Below, piece by piece: positions 6,705 through 14,599 of a stretch of DNA of 22,186 nucleotides. Within the stretch, counting starts at the first letter, position 1, and each line of letters begins with the position of its first letter. Made by a program: the position numbers and the translations under genes. Under the pieces are notes generated by a model. The model searched no databases. It was not told the DNA's origin and was given only the letters and a program-made list of their open reading frames with translations. Source of the stretch: Anaerocolumna sp. (GTDB taxonomy: Bacteria; Bacillota; Clostridia; Lachnospirales; Lachnospiraceae); assembly GCA_029256035.1 (NCBI GenBank), contig JAQSYR010000028.1:1-22186 (forward strand). The letters are read 5' to 3'.

Positions 6705-7468
6705 CAATTGATGTTACAGATTTTGAAGTGTTTCTGCTGATACTTGTGAGGATAACAGCATTTATTTATGTAGCTCCTTTCTTTAGTCTTAGGAATGTTC
6801 CTCAAAGAGTCAAGGTTGGATTCTCACTTTTTTTTGCTATTATACTATTTCAATCATTTCCTTTGAGTGCCGTACCTTATGAGAGTGTCATTGGATTTTC
6901 AACTTTGGTAATAAGAGAGGCAGTTGCCGGTCTTACACTTGGATTTTTTACAAATATTAGTTATTACATACTGTCTTTTTCCGGTCATATGATGGATATG
7001 GAAATAGGTTTTTCCATGGTACATGAGTTAGATCCAATCACCAATATACAGACTACCATTACCAGTAACTATTACTCCTATGTTATAATGCTGCTTATGC
7101 TTGTAACTAATTTACATTATTATATTATTATGGCCTTGGCGGATACCTTTAAGTTGATTCCCCTTGGTGGTGCAAATATTAATCCGAATTTATTCAAACT
7201 TTTGGTTCAATTTATGGTGGATTATTTCATAATAGGTTTTCGAATTATATTACCAGTATTTGCAGCAACGTTAATTGTTAATGTAATTCTAGCTATCTTA
7301 GCAAAAGTTGCTCCTCAAATTAATATGTTTGTAATTGGTTTACAACTTAAAGTATTAATTGGACTTATAACTCTACTTTTAATTGTAGGTTTTCTACCTG
7401 CGGTAGCAGATTTTATTTTCGATGAGATGATAAGTATGATGAGATTAGCAATTGAAGCGTTAAGATAA
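6701..7468 (+). CDS. fliR: Flagellar type III export gate protein FliR
   Basis: FliR completes the FliP5-FliQ4-FliR1 export gate. The 255-residue protein has about six hydrophobic segments and FliR landmarks: an N-terminal FLLILVRITAFIYVAPFF, RNVPQRVKVGFSLFFA, the conserved REAVAGLTLGF, and C-terminal ILAKVAPQINMFVIGLQLKV, in which the AP-QN-F pattern is strongly conserved. The start ATG 6701 overlaps the fliQ stop as ATGA. Length is normal and no break is seen. Confidence 0.96.
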   Translation: MTIDVTDFEVFLLILVRITAFIYVAPFFSLRNVPQRVKVGFSLFFAIILFQSFPLSAVPYESVIGFSTLVIREAVAGLTLGFFTNISYYILSFSGHMMDMEIGFSMVHELDPITNIQTTITSNYYSYVIMLLMLVTNLHYYIIMALADTFKLIPLGGANINPNLFKLLVQFMVDYFIIGFRIILPVFAATLIVNVILAILAKVAPQINMFVIGLQLKVLIGLITLLLIVGFLPAVADFIFDEMISMMRLAIEALR

Positions 7469-7490
7469 GTCAAAACCATTTGGAGTTAAT

Positions 7491-8699
7491 ATGACAGATA
7501 ATATAATAAAATATATAAGTAATTCTACGAGGAGATCAAACAATTTTCCTATGGAAAATATGTTGACTAAGGGTAAATTAAGAAATCGGAGACTAACATA
7601 TAAACTTCAGTTTTTTGCCAGTGAAGGTCCTGGCGGTGAAAAAACGGAACCTGCAACGTCTAAAAAGTTGTCCGATGCAAGAAGTGAAGGTCAGGTAGCT
7701 AGGAGTACGGATTTAATTACTGCAGCATCTTTACTTGGGCTGTTTCTGACAATAAAAATATTTATAACATATATTTATAATAATTTTATTTCTACTTTTA
7801 ATTTAATTTACGGTAATTTAGATAAGTTAACAAGAGAAGATTTTACAAATGTTACAGCAAGTTTATTATTAAGGGAAGTAATTGTTCTACTAATAAAAAT
7901 TATTTTACCAGTTTTAGTCATTGGATTTTTAATTGCATTTACATTGAATTTATACCAGGTAAAATGGAAAATTTCCACAAAACCACTAAAACCTAAGCTT
8001 AGTGGTTTGAATCCAATCAAGGGGTTCAAAAAGATTTTTTCTAAAGATAAAGTTGTTGATTTAATAAAGGAAATCTTGAAAATTACAGCAATTATATACG
8101 TTGTTTATAATATATTAACAAAAGAAAATTTTTCTATATTTGATTTATATGATATTGAACTATATCAGGCCATTATTTTTATCGGAAATATTATTATTAA
8201 ACTGGGCATAGACATTAGTTTAGTATTTCTATTCATAGGACTGGGTGATTTGTTCTATCAAAAATTTAAATTTCAAAAAGATATGAAAATGACGAAGCAA
8301 GAAGTAAAGGATGAATACAAACAGACCGAAGGGGATCCGCAGATAAAGGGAAAAATTCGAGCAAAAATGAGGGAAGCATCTCAGCGGCGAATGATGCAAA
8401 AACTACCGGAAGCCGATGTAATTATTACAAATCCTACACACTTTGCTGCAGCTATAAAATATGATAAGGAAACTGCAGATGCACCTATTTTAATTGCTAA
8501 GGGTGCTGACTATCTTGCACAAAAGATAAAAGAAGTAGCTAGGGAGAATAAAATAGAGATTGTTGAGAATAAACCATTGGCCAGAATGCTTTATTATAAT
8601 GTTGAAATTGGAAATGAAATTCCCCCAGAACTTTACCAGATGACAGCGGAAGTACTTGCTTATGTTTACGCTTTAAAGAATAAAAATTCGCCAAATTAA
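7491..8699 (+). CDS. flhB: Flagellar export specificity switch protein FlhB
   Basis: FlhB controls the switch from hook-type to filament-type substrates by cutting itself at a conserved NPTH site. Here that site is intact: Asn314-Pro315-Thr316-His317 (IITNPTHFAAAI). The 402-residue protein has an N-terminal extension of about 40 residues, then LQFFASEGPGGEKTEPATSKKLSDAR, four membrane segments (about 80-280), a charged connecting helix (MTKQEVKDEYKQTEGDP) and the C-terminal cytoplasmic domain. The start ATG 7491 has GGAG at 7482-7485 and is preferred over ATG 7551. The stop overlaps the ATG at 8699 by one base, but flhA probably begins further in. Confidence 0.96.
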   Translation: MTDNIIKYISNSTRRSNNFPMENMLTKGKLRNRRLTYKLQFFASEGPGGEKTEPATSKKLSDARSEGQVARSTDLITAASLLGLFLTIKIFITYIYNNFISTFNLIYGNLDKLTREDFTNVTASLLLREVIVLLIKIILPVLVIGFLIAFTLNLYQVKWKISTKPLKPKLSGLNPIKGFKKIFSKDKVVDLIKEILKITAIIYVVYNILTKENFSIFDLYDIELYQAIIFIGNIIIKLGIDISLVFLFIGLGDLFYQKFKFQKDMKMTKQEVKDEYKQTEGDPQIKGKIRAKMREASQRRMMQKLPEADVIITNPTHFAAAIKYDKETADAPILIAKGADYLAQKIKEVARENKIEIVENKPLARMLYYNVEIGNEIPPELYQMTAEVLAYVYALKNKNSPN

Positions 8700-8705
8700 T
8701 GGAAA

Positions 8706-8711
8706 AGGAGG
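8706..8711 (+). promoter_or_regulatory. Strong ribosome binding site that sets flhA start at TTG 8720
   Basis: AGGAGG at 8706-8711 is a perfect anti-16S match, eight bases before TTG 8720. It lies downstream of the ATG at 8699 that opens the same frame, so the ATG is unlikely to be the real start. Initiation at TTG gives a protein beginning MKRTDLAIGLY, as FlhA proteins usually do. Confidence 0.75.
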
Positions 8712-8719
8712 TAGCTATT

Positions 8720-10753
8720 TTGAAAAGAACTGATTTAGCCATAGGCTTATATTTATTAATGGCAATTATTTTCTTAATTGTCCCAATTAATTCAACCATA
8801 CTGGATTTCATGCTTGCTCTTAACATATCCATTGCTATGGTTGTTCTTTTTAACGCATTATTTTCTAGAGAAGTTTTAAATATGTCTACCTTTCCAACTA
8901 TTTTATTATTTACTACTGTTTTTCGTATCGCTTTAAATGTATCATCTACTAGGTTAATTTTAACTAATGGAGATCCTGGTGATGTTGTAAAAACTTTCGG
9001 ACAGTTTGTAGGAGGCGGAGATCCCATTCTTGGAATCATCGTGTTTATAATATTACTATTAGTGCAATTTATGGTTATAAATAAGGGCTCTGAAAGAGTT
9101 GCTGAAGTAACTGCAAGATTTACTCTTGATGCCATGCCAGGAAAACAAATGGCTATCGATGCTGACTTAAATACCGGATCCATAACCGATGCCCAGGCCA
9201 GAGAAAGACGTTCAAAAATTCAGGATGAATCAAGTTTCTTTGGTTCCATGGATGGTGCAACCAAGTATGTGAAGGGTGATGCTATTGTTGGCTTAATCAT
9301 AACAGTGATAAATTTCGCTGGTGGACTGATCATGGGAATCACCAGACAAGGATTAGCAGCAGCAGAGGCATTTGATAAATATACCATATTAACTATTGGT
9401 GATGGTCTGGTAAGTCAGATTCCTTCCCTTATGATATCTTTGGCAACGGGTATTCTAGTTACAAAAGTATCTAAAGAAGCAGACATTGGAGATTTATTAG
9501 TTAGACAATTATTTTCAATTCCCAAAGTTTTATATATGGTAGGCGCAAGTCTTATATTTTTAGGAGTAGTTACCCCTTTACCTGCACTTGTATTTAGCAC
9601 ATATGGTGTGATTTTTATCATTACTGGAAGAGTTATTTCTGATAAAATTGAAATTAGTAATATTGAAAGTCAGGCTTCCCAGGAAGAAACTGCAGGAGAT
9701 GAAATTCGAAAACCTGAAAACGTTACATCTTTGTTACAGGTTGATCCTATTGAACTTGAATTTGGATATGGCATAATACCTTTGGCAGATGTAAACCAAG
9801 GTGGCGACTTACTAGACAGAGTTGTAATGATTCGTAGGCAGATTGCATTAGAAATGGGATGTGTAGTACCTACGATTCGCCTTAGAGATAATATTCAATT
9901 AAATCCCAATCAGTATTTAATAAAAATTAAGGGAATACAGGTGAGTGAAGGAGAAATTTTATTTGACCATTATATGGCCATGAATCCAGGCTATGTGGAA
10001 GAAGAAATTACAGGTATTCCTACCTTTGAACCTTCGTTCCATTTACCAGCAATCTGGATTACGGAAGGACAGAGAGAACGAGCAGAATCATTAGGTTATA
10101 CAGTTGTAGATCCACCTTCCATCATTGCGACTCATTTAACTGAGATAATTCGCAGTCATGTACATGAATTACTTTCAAGACAGGATGTTCAAAATCTTAT
10201 TAACAATATACAGGAATCTAATGCAACACTTATTTCTGAATTGGTACCAAAACTACTTAGTGTTGGTGAAGTGCAAAAGGTCCTTCAAAATCTTTTAAAA
10301 GAAGGAATTTCCATTCGAGATTTAGTTACAATATTTGAAACATTGGCTGATTATGCACCAACAACCAGAGATACGGATGTATTAACTGAATATGCTAGGC
10401 AAAGTCTAAAACGGGCTATTTCAACGAAATACTTCCCGCAGCATGAAACAACAAGCGTAGTAACCTTGGATCCTAAAATTGAACAGGAAATTATGAGTTC
10501 CGTGAAACAGACAGAACAGGGTGCATATCTTGCTTTGGATCCTGAGAAAACCCAAGGTATTATTCATTCGGTAGAAGAGGAACTTCAAAAGTTAGAAAAT
10601 TTGGGTAAGAATCCAATCGTGATAACATCGCCTATTGTAAGAATGTACTTTAAGAAGTTAACCCAAGATTATTTTAGAGATTTAATTGTTATATCTTACA
10701 ATGAAATTGAATCAAATGTTGAATTACAGTCAGTTGGGATGGTGACAGTATAG
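8720..10753 (+). CDS. flhA: Flagellar export gate protein FlhA
   Basis: FlhA is the large export-gate protein that forms a nonameric cytoplasmic ring receiving substrates and chaperones and helps use the proton-motive force. From TTG 8720 it has 677 residues, the length I recall for B. subtilis FlhA. The N-terminal half holds about eight membrane helices with family motifs TFPTILLFTTVFRIALNVSS, RFTLDAMPGKQMAIDADLN and FFGSMDGATKYVKGDA. The C-terminal half holds the FlhA_C domain, including GYGIIPLADVNQGGDLLDR, then YTVVDPPSIIATHLTEII and a conserved RDLVTIFETLAD. No break is present. Its last base overlaps the GTG start of flhF. An alternative ATG at 8699 would add seven residues but ignores the ribosome binding site. 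Confidence 0.96.
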   Translation: MKRTDLAIGLYLLMAIIFLIVPINSTILDFMLALNISIAMVVLFNALFSREVLNMSTFPTILLFTTVFRIALNVSSTRLILTNGDPGDVVKTFGQFVGGGDPILGIIVFIILLLVQFMVINKGSERVAEVTARFTLDAMPGKQMAIDADLNTGSITDAQARERRSKIQDESSFFGSMDGATKYVKGDAIVGLIITVINFAGGLIMGITRQGLAAAEAFDKYTILTIGDGLVSQIPSLMISLATGILVTKVSKEADIGDLLVRQLFSIPKVLYMVGASLIFLGVVTPLPALVFSTYGVIFIITGRVISDKIEISNIESQASQEETAGDEIRKPENVTSLLQVDPIELEFGYGIIPLADVNQGGDLLDRVVMIRRQIALEMGCVVPTIRLRDNIQLNPNQYLIKIKGIQVSEGEILFDHYMAMNPGYVEEEITGIPTFEPSFHLPAIWITEGQRERAESLGYTVVDPPSIIATHLTEIIRSHVHELLSRQDVQNLINNIQESNATLISELVPKLLSVGEVQKVLQNLLKEGISIRDLVTIFETLADYAPTTRDTDVLTEYARQSLKRAISTKYFPQHETTSVVTLDPKIEQEIMSSVKQTEQGAYLALDPEKTQGIIHSVEEELQKLENLGKNPIVITSPIVRMYFKKLTQDYFRDLIVISYNEIESNVELQSVGMVTV

Positions 10754-11946
10754 TGATTATAAAAAAATATCAGGCAAATACAGAGACAGAAGCAATTATG
10801 CTGGCAAAAGAAGAACTTGGAAAAGATGCAATTGTTATGAATATAAAAACAATTTCACCCAAGGGAATCTATAAATTATTTCGTAAGCCATTTGTAGAAA
10901 TAACCGCTGCAATTGATGAGCAAAGTAATGTTCCTGTTGATAAGAAGGAAGTTATTTTGGAGAAGGCAGTTAAAAAATTAAATCCTAATATCATATATGA
11001 GGAAGAACCGCAAGAACCCAAAACAAGTGTTACGGTTGAACCAAAAGAAAATTACACATCTGCCATTGAAAAAAAATTAAATAATTTACAAGATTTACTG
11101 GAAAAGAAACTAGTTGAAAATCAAACGGAAGAAAAAACGGAAAAGGAAGAAAAAAATTTAGTTTTTATTCAACTTATATATAATCAGCTCATACGAAATG
11201 AGGTTGATGAAAAATACGTGAATCAAATTCTTGGTGAAGTTGAAAATAAAATTAAAAATGATGCTTCTTTGGATAATAATTTAGCAAGTATTTATCAAAA
11301 AATTATTTTGAAATTAGGACAACCCCAGACAATATCAGTGGAAGAAGGTAAAACAAAATTTATCTTTTTTGTTGGACCAACTGGCGTTGGTAAAACCACA
11401 ACAATTGCTAAAATAGCTTCCAGCCTAAAACTTAGCAATAAAGCAAGGGTAGCTTTACTTACTTCCGATACTTATCGTATTGCTGCAGTGGAACAACTTA
11501 GAACCTATGCGAATATTTTAAATATTCCAATGAAAGTAATTTATTCTCCAGATGAAATGAAAAATTGTAAAGAAGAATATAAAGAGTTTAACATTGTATT
11601 AATTGATACTGCAGGCCGTTCTCATAAAGTAAAAGAACAGAGGGATGACATAGAAAAATTAATTCATTCAGTTGACAGAGAATTAAGAGAAACTTATTTG
11701 GTTTTAAGTGCTACTACCAAATATGCTGATATGATAAAAATAACTGAGGCATATTCCCAAATAACAGATTATCGTTTAATCTTTACAAAACTAGATGAGA
11801 CAACTAGTATTGGAAATATTCTTAATATTAAGATGCTGACCAATGCAGAATTATCGTATACCACTTGGGGACAAAATGTACCTGATGATATTGGTAAACT
11901 TGATACTCAGAACACAGCGAAACAGTTGTTAGGGGGCAGTGAGTAA
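10753..11946 (+). CDS. flhF: SRP-type GTPase FlhF, flagellar positioning
   Basis: FlhF is a third SRP-family GTPase, next to Ffh and FtsY, that recruits early basal-body parts and decides where flagella form. The 397-residue protein begins with the family N-terminus (MIIKKYQANTETEAIMLAKE) and has a variable charged B-domain. The NG GTPase domain follows: P-loop GPTGVGKTTTIAKIA (from residue 208), SDTYRIAAVEQLRTYA, the DTAGRS G3 motif, and TKLDE as G4. All GTP-binding motifs are present. The start is GTG 10753, overlapping the flhA stop by one base; the next gene, flhG, overlaps its stop as TAATG. FlhG is the known partner that stimulates FlhF GTP hydrolysis through its N-terminal motif, which is retained here. 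Confidence 0.95.
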   Translation: MIIKKYQANTETEAIMLAKEELGKDAIVMNIKTISPKGIYKLFRKPFVEITAAIDEQSNVPVDKKEVILEKAVKKLNPNIIYEEEPQEPKTSVTVEPKENYTSAIEKKLNNLQDLLEKKLVENQTEEKTEKEEKNLVFIQLIYNQLIRNEVDEKYVNQILGEVENKIKNDASLDNNLASIYQKIILKLGQPQTISVEEGKTKFIFFVGPTGVGKTTTIAKIASSLKLSNKARVALLTSDTYRIAAVEQLRTYANILNIPMKVIYSPDEMKNCKEEYKEFNIVLIDTAGRSHKVKEQRDDIEKLIHSVDRELRETYLVLSATTKYADMIKITEAYSQITDYRLIFTKLDETTSIGNILNIKMLTNAELSYTTWGQNVPDDIGKLDTQNTAKQLLGGSE

Positions 11947-12413
11947 TGGATCAGGCAGAACAATTAAGAAATATAATAAAACAACGGCGCCAACCCAAAC
12001 CCAATGCGAAAGTTATCACAGTTACCAGTGGAAAAGGGGGAGTTGGAAAATCTAGTATTTCGGTGAATATTGCAATTCAGTTGAGTAAGTTAGGTCAAAG
12101 AGTAATTATTTTAGATGCAGATTTTGGTTTGGCAAATGTAGAAGTGATGCTTGGTATCCGTCCTAGATACAACCTGGCTGATTTAATGTTTCGTGGAAAG
12201 GATTTACAAGACATAATCACCCGTGGTCCAGAGAATATAGGGTTTATTTCAGGCGGGTCTGGCATTCAGGAACTAACTAACATATCAAAAGACCAGATTA
12301 TATATTTAACGCAAAAACTATTTGAACTTAATGAAATTGCAGATTATATAATCATAGATACTGGTGCGGGAATATCGAAATCCTCATTTTTTAAAAGAAC
12401 AAACTGCAATTAA
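11946..12413 (+). pseudogene. flhG: FlhG (YlxH) MinD-like ATPase, 5' fragment cut by frame-shifting deletion
   Basis: FlhG is a MinD/ParA-like ATPase that limits flagellar number and activates FlhF. This fragment keeps the N-terminal FlhF-activating pattern (DQAEQLR), the deviant Walker A (GKGGVGKS, residues 29-36), Walker A' (ILDADFGLANVEVML) and Walker B (DYIIIDTGAG), then goes out of frame after GISKSS and stops at 12411-12413. Intact members, as recalled for B. subtilis YlxH, continue with about 30-35 residues containing VVTTPEPTSITDAYA, which are absent here. The continuing homology (NPHFLKEQTAIKMISNRV) resumes in another frame at about 12380, so a segment of length 3n+2 is missing. Ribosome binding site and start are normal. 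Confidence 0.85.
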
Positions 12414-12720
12414 AATGATTTCAAACCGAGTTTCAACAATGGAAGAAGGAAAAGAATTATATAATAAACTTAATATTGTTGTTAGTAAATTCTTAAATAT
12501 ACCCCTTGAGTATATGGGAGCTATACCTCAGGACAATCATGTACCTAAGGCTGTAATGCAACAAAAACCATTCTCTTTATTATACCCGAATACTACTTCA
12601 TCAAAAGCTATTATTGAGATTGCAGAATTAATTAGTAAGATTTCTCCAAATACGAATAACAGTGTAAATGGGATAGCAAAGCTCTTTACTAATTTATTAA
12701 GAGCCAAATTGAGAAGATAA
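12364..12720 (+). pseudogene. flhG: FlhG (YlxH), 3' fragment
   Basis: This frame carries the C-terminal third of FlhG: NPHFLKEQTAIKMISNRVST, then a helical KELYNKLNIVVSKFLN, the LEYMGAIPQDNHVPKAVMQQ stretch and PFSLLYPNTTSSKAIIEIAE, all recognisable as MinD/FlhG C-terminal elements, plus the C-terminal helix. The frame is open from GTG 12364, but the codons before about 12380 are read from the 5' fragment in the wrong frame and are not real FlhG sequence. ATG 12415, one base after the stop of the 5' part, could serve for reinitiation but has no ribosome binding site. The fragment lacks all ATP-binding motifs and would not be a functional ATPase alone. Confidence 0.82.
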
Positions 12721-12737
12721 GAGTTTGGAGGTAACAT

Positions 12738-13499
12738 ATGATAAAAGACGTAGTTTCAATTGGAGATAAGCTGGAGATTATATCATTAAACGGTAAGCAT
12801 AACGAATTAATGAGTGATCATGTTTATGTTAGCCAGTTATTAGATTTTGTAGATAATAATAAGGCGGTTTTATCAATGCCCATAAAAAAAGGGCATATTA
12901 TTCCCTTGCCTGTGGGTGAAAAATATATCATATATTTTTATTCCAGTAAGGGTTTATTTCAATGTAATGTTATAATTACAAACCGATATAAATTAAAAAA
13001 TATATATGTAGTAGTGGTTGAATTCTTATCAGAGTTAGAAAAAATCCAAAGAAGGCAATATTACAGAATAGATTGTCTTATGGATATTATTTACCATGTT
13101 GTAACAGAAAAGGAAATAAAATTAACCTATAAAATAGTTAAAAATGAATATGAAACCAGTGATGAAAAGCAGACCGATATAGAGACACTGGAAGAGTATA
13201 AAAAAATATGGTATGAAGGTACCATAACAGATTTAAGCGGAGGCGGTGCAAGATTTTATTCGTCGAATCAGCATCAGCAAGGGGAAACCATTCAGTTATC
13301 TTTAGACCTTAATATGAAAGGGAAGAAATTGATAATTCCTTGTAATATCATATCTTCAGTTAAAATGACAAATAGACAAGGATATTTTGAACATAGAGTA
13401 ATGTTTACTGATATATCGAGGGATGATAGGGAAATGGTAATTAAGTATATTTTTGCAGAAGAGCGTCGACAGCGAAAAAGGGAAAATGGACTAGATTAA
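12738..13499 (+). CDS. PilZ-domain c-di-GMP receptor, YcgR/YpfA-type flagellar brake
   Basis: A 253-residue protein with an N-terminal YcgR-like beta domain (about residues 5-95, including VLSMPIKKGHIIPLPVGEKY) and a PilZ domain. The c-di-GMP-binding residues are intact: RRQYYR (Arg106 and Arg110, the RxxxR motif) and DLSGGG (residues 165-170, the D/NxSxxG motif). YcgR and B. subtilis YpfA/DgrV (formerly MotI's class) slow the motor when bound to c-di-GMP; a location inside the flagellar operon between flhG and cheB supports that role here, but the partner (MotA or C-ring) is inferred. A charged insertion of about 35 residues between the two motifs is longer than in minimal PilZ domains. GGAGG lies just before ATG 12738. 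Confidence 0.9.
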   Translation: MIKDVVSIGDKLEIISLNGKHNELMSDHVYVSQLLDFVDNNKAVLSMPIKKGHIIPLPVGEKYIIYFYSSKGLFQCNVIITNRYKLKNIYVVVVEFLSELEKIQRRQYYRIDCLMDIIYHVVTEKEIKLTYKIVKNEYETSDEKQTDIETLEEYKKIWYEGTITDLSGGGARFYSSNQHQQGETIQLSLDLNMKGKKLIIPCNIISSVKMTNRQGYFEHRVMFTDISRDDREMVIKYIFAEERRQRKRENGLD

Positions 13500-13515
13500 G
13501 AAACGGAGGCGAAAA

Positions 13516-14598
13516 ATGCAGAAAAAAGTTTTAATTATTGATGACTCTGCACTCATGAGAAGAGTGCTCTCTGATATAATAAATTCAGATGAAAGATTTC
13601 ATGTAACTAAGTTAGCGACTAACGGCCTTGAAGCTCTTTCTCTTTTATTTCAAGAAAAAGAAGAGGTAGATGCCATTATTTTGGATATTAATATGCCAAT
13701 AATGGGGGGGCTGGATTTTCTAAAGCGGCTGGAACAGGAGAATTATAAAGCTATTGTAATTGTAGTCAGTACAGTTGCAAAAGATGGGGCGAAAGAAACC
13801 ATTGAGGCATTGGAACATGGAGCGTTTGATTTTGTAACAAAGCCTGATAATTTTATGGATGTTAAAAATGACAGATTTAAAAATAATATTTTAAATAGTC
13901 TTTCTGTATCTTTAAAATTAAGTTTAGCATCCAATCAGGCAGTCCCCGTAGTCCCACCAATAATTGTTACAACTAACCGGAATCCGATCACTCAATTCCA
14001 AAGATCAAATAAAGAGAATCCCAAAAGAATAATTGCAATTGCCTGCTCCACAGGTGGTCCCAAAGCTTTGCAAAAAATAATACCATTATTACCGGAAAAA
14101 CTAGGCTGTAGTGTGTTAATTGTACAACATATGCCGGTTGGATTTACAGCTTCTCTATCGAATCGATTAAATGAATTAAGTAAAATTCGTGTACAAGAAG
14201 CAGAAGATGGTGAAGTTTTAAAAGATGATGTTGTTTATATTGCCAAAGGTGGAAACCAAATGCGCATTGAAAATCAGGGAAGTAATCATCGAATCTCTTT
14301 AACACTTGAGCCAGCTAGAAACGGATTAAGACCTTGTGCTGATATAATGTATGAATCATTAGCAGAATTAGATTATGATGAGATCATCTGTGTAGTTCTA
14401 ACCGGAATGGGAAGTGATGGCACCAAAGGAATCAAACATCTAAAAGAGAAAAAAAATATTTATGTAATAGCACAGGATGAAATGTCTTGTACGGTATATG
14501 GTATGCCTAAGGTTGTAATAGATAACGGCCTTGCAAATGAAGTAATAACTTTAGATAAGATAGCAAGTGCAATTGCTAAGAATACGGGGGTACATTAA
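13516..14598 (+). CDS. cheB: Chemotaxis protein-glutamate methylesterase/deamidase CheB
   Basis: CheB removes methyl groups from chemoreceptor glutamates, and deamidates some glutamines, when phosphorylated by CheA. The 360-residue protein has an N-terminal receiver domain (Asp9, Asp10 and phosphoacceptor Asp57 in IILDINMP; Lys in FVTKPD), a linker of about 40 residues and a C-terminal esterase domain. The catalytic triad is complete: Ser178 in ACSTGGPKAL, His205 in VQHMPVGF and Asp301 in TGMGSDGT. CGGAGG precedes ATG 13516. The usual methyltransferase partner CheR is not in this window. The downstream cheA begins two bases after the stop. Confidence 0.96.
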   Translation: MQKKVLIIDDSALMRRVLSDIINSDERFHVTKLATNGLEALSLLFQEKEEVDAIILDINMPIMGGLDFLKRLEQENYKAIVIVVSTVAKDGAKETIEALEHGAFDFVTKPDNFMDVKNDRFKNNILNSLSVSLKLSLASNQAVPVVPPIIVTTNRNPITQFQRSNKENPKRIIAIACSTGGPKALQKIIPLLPEKLGCSVLIVQHMPVGFTASLSNRLNELSKIRVQEAEDGEVLKDDVVYIAKGGNQMRIENQGSNHRISLTLEPARNGLRPCADIMYESLAELDYDEIICVVLTGMGSDGTKGIKHLKEKKNIYVIAQDEMSCTVYGMPKVVIDNGLANEVITLDKIASAIAKNTGVH

Positions 14599-14599
14599 A

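Noticed and set aside
8539..9183. Long antisense open frame of 214 codons over flhB/flhA
   Set aside because: It lies fully opposite two clearly conserved genes, has low-complexity, unfamiliar protein content and no ribosome binding site; a shadow of codon bias.
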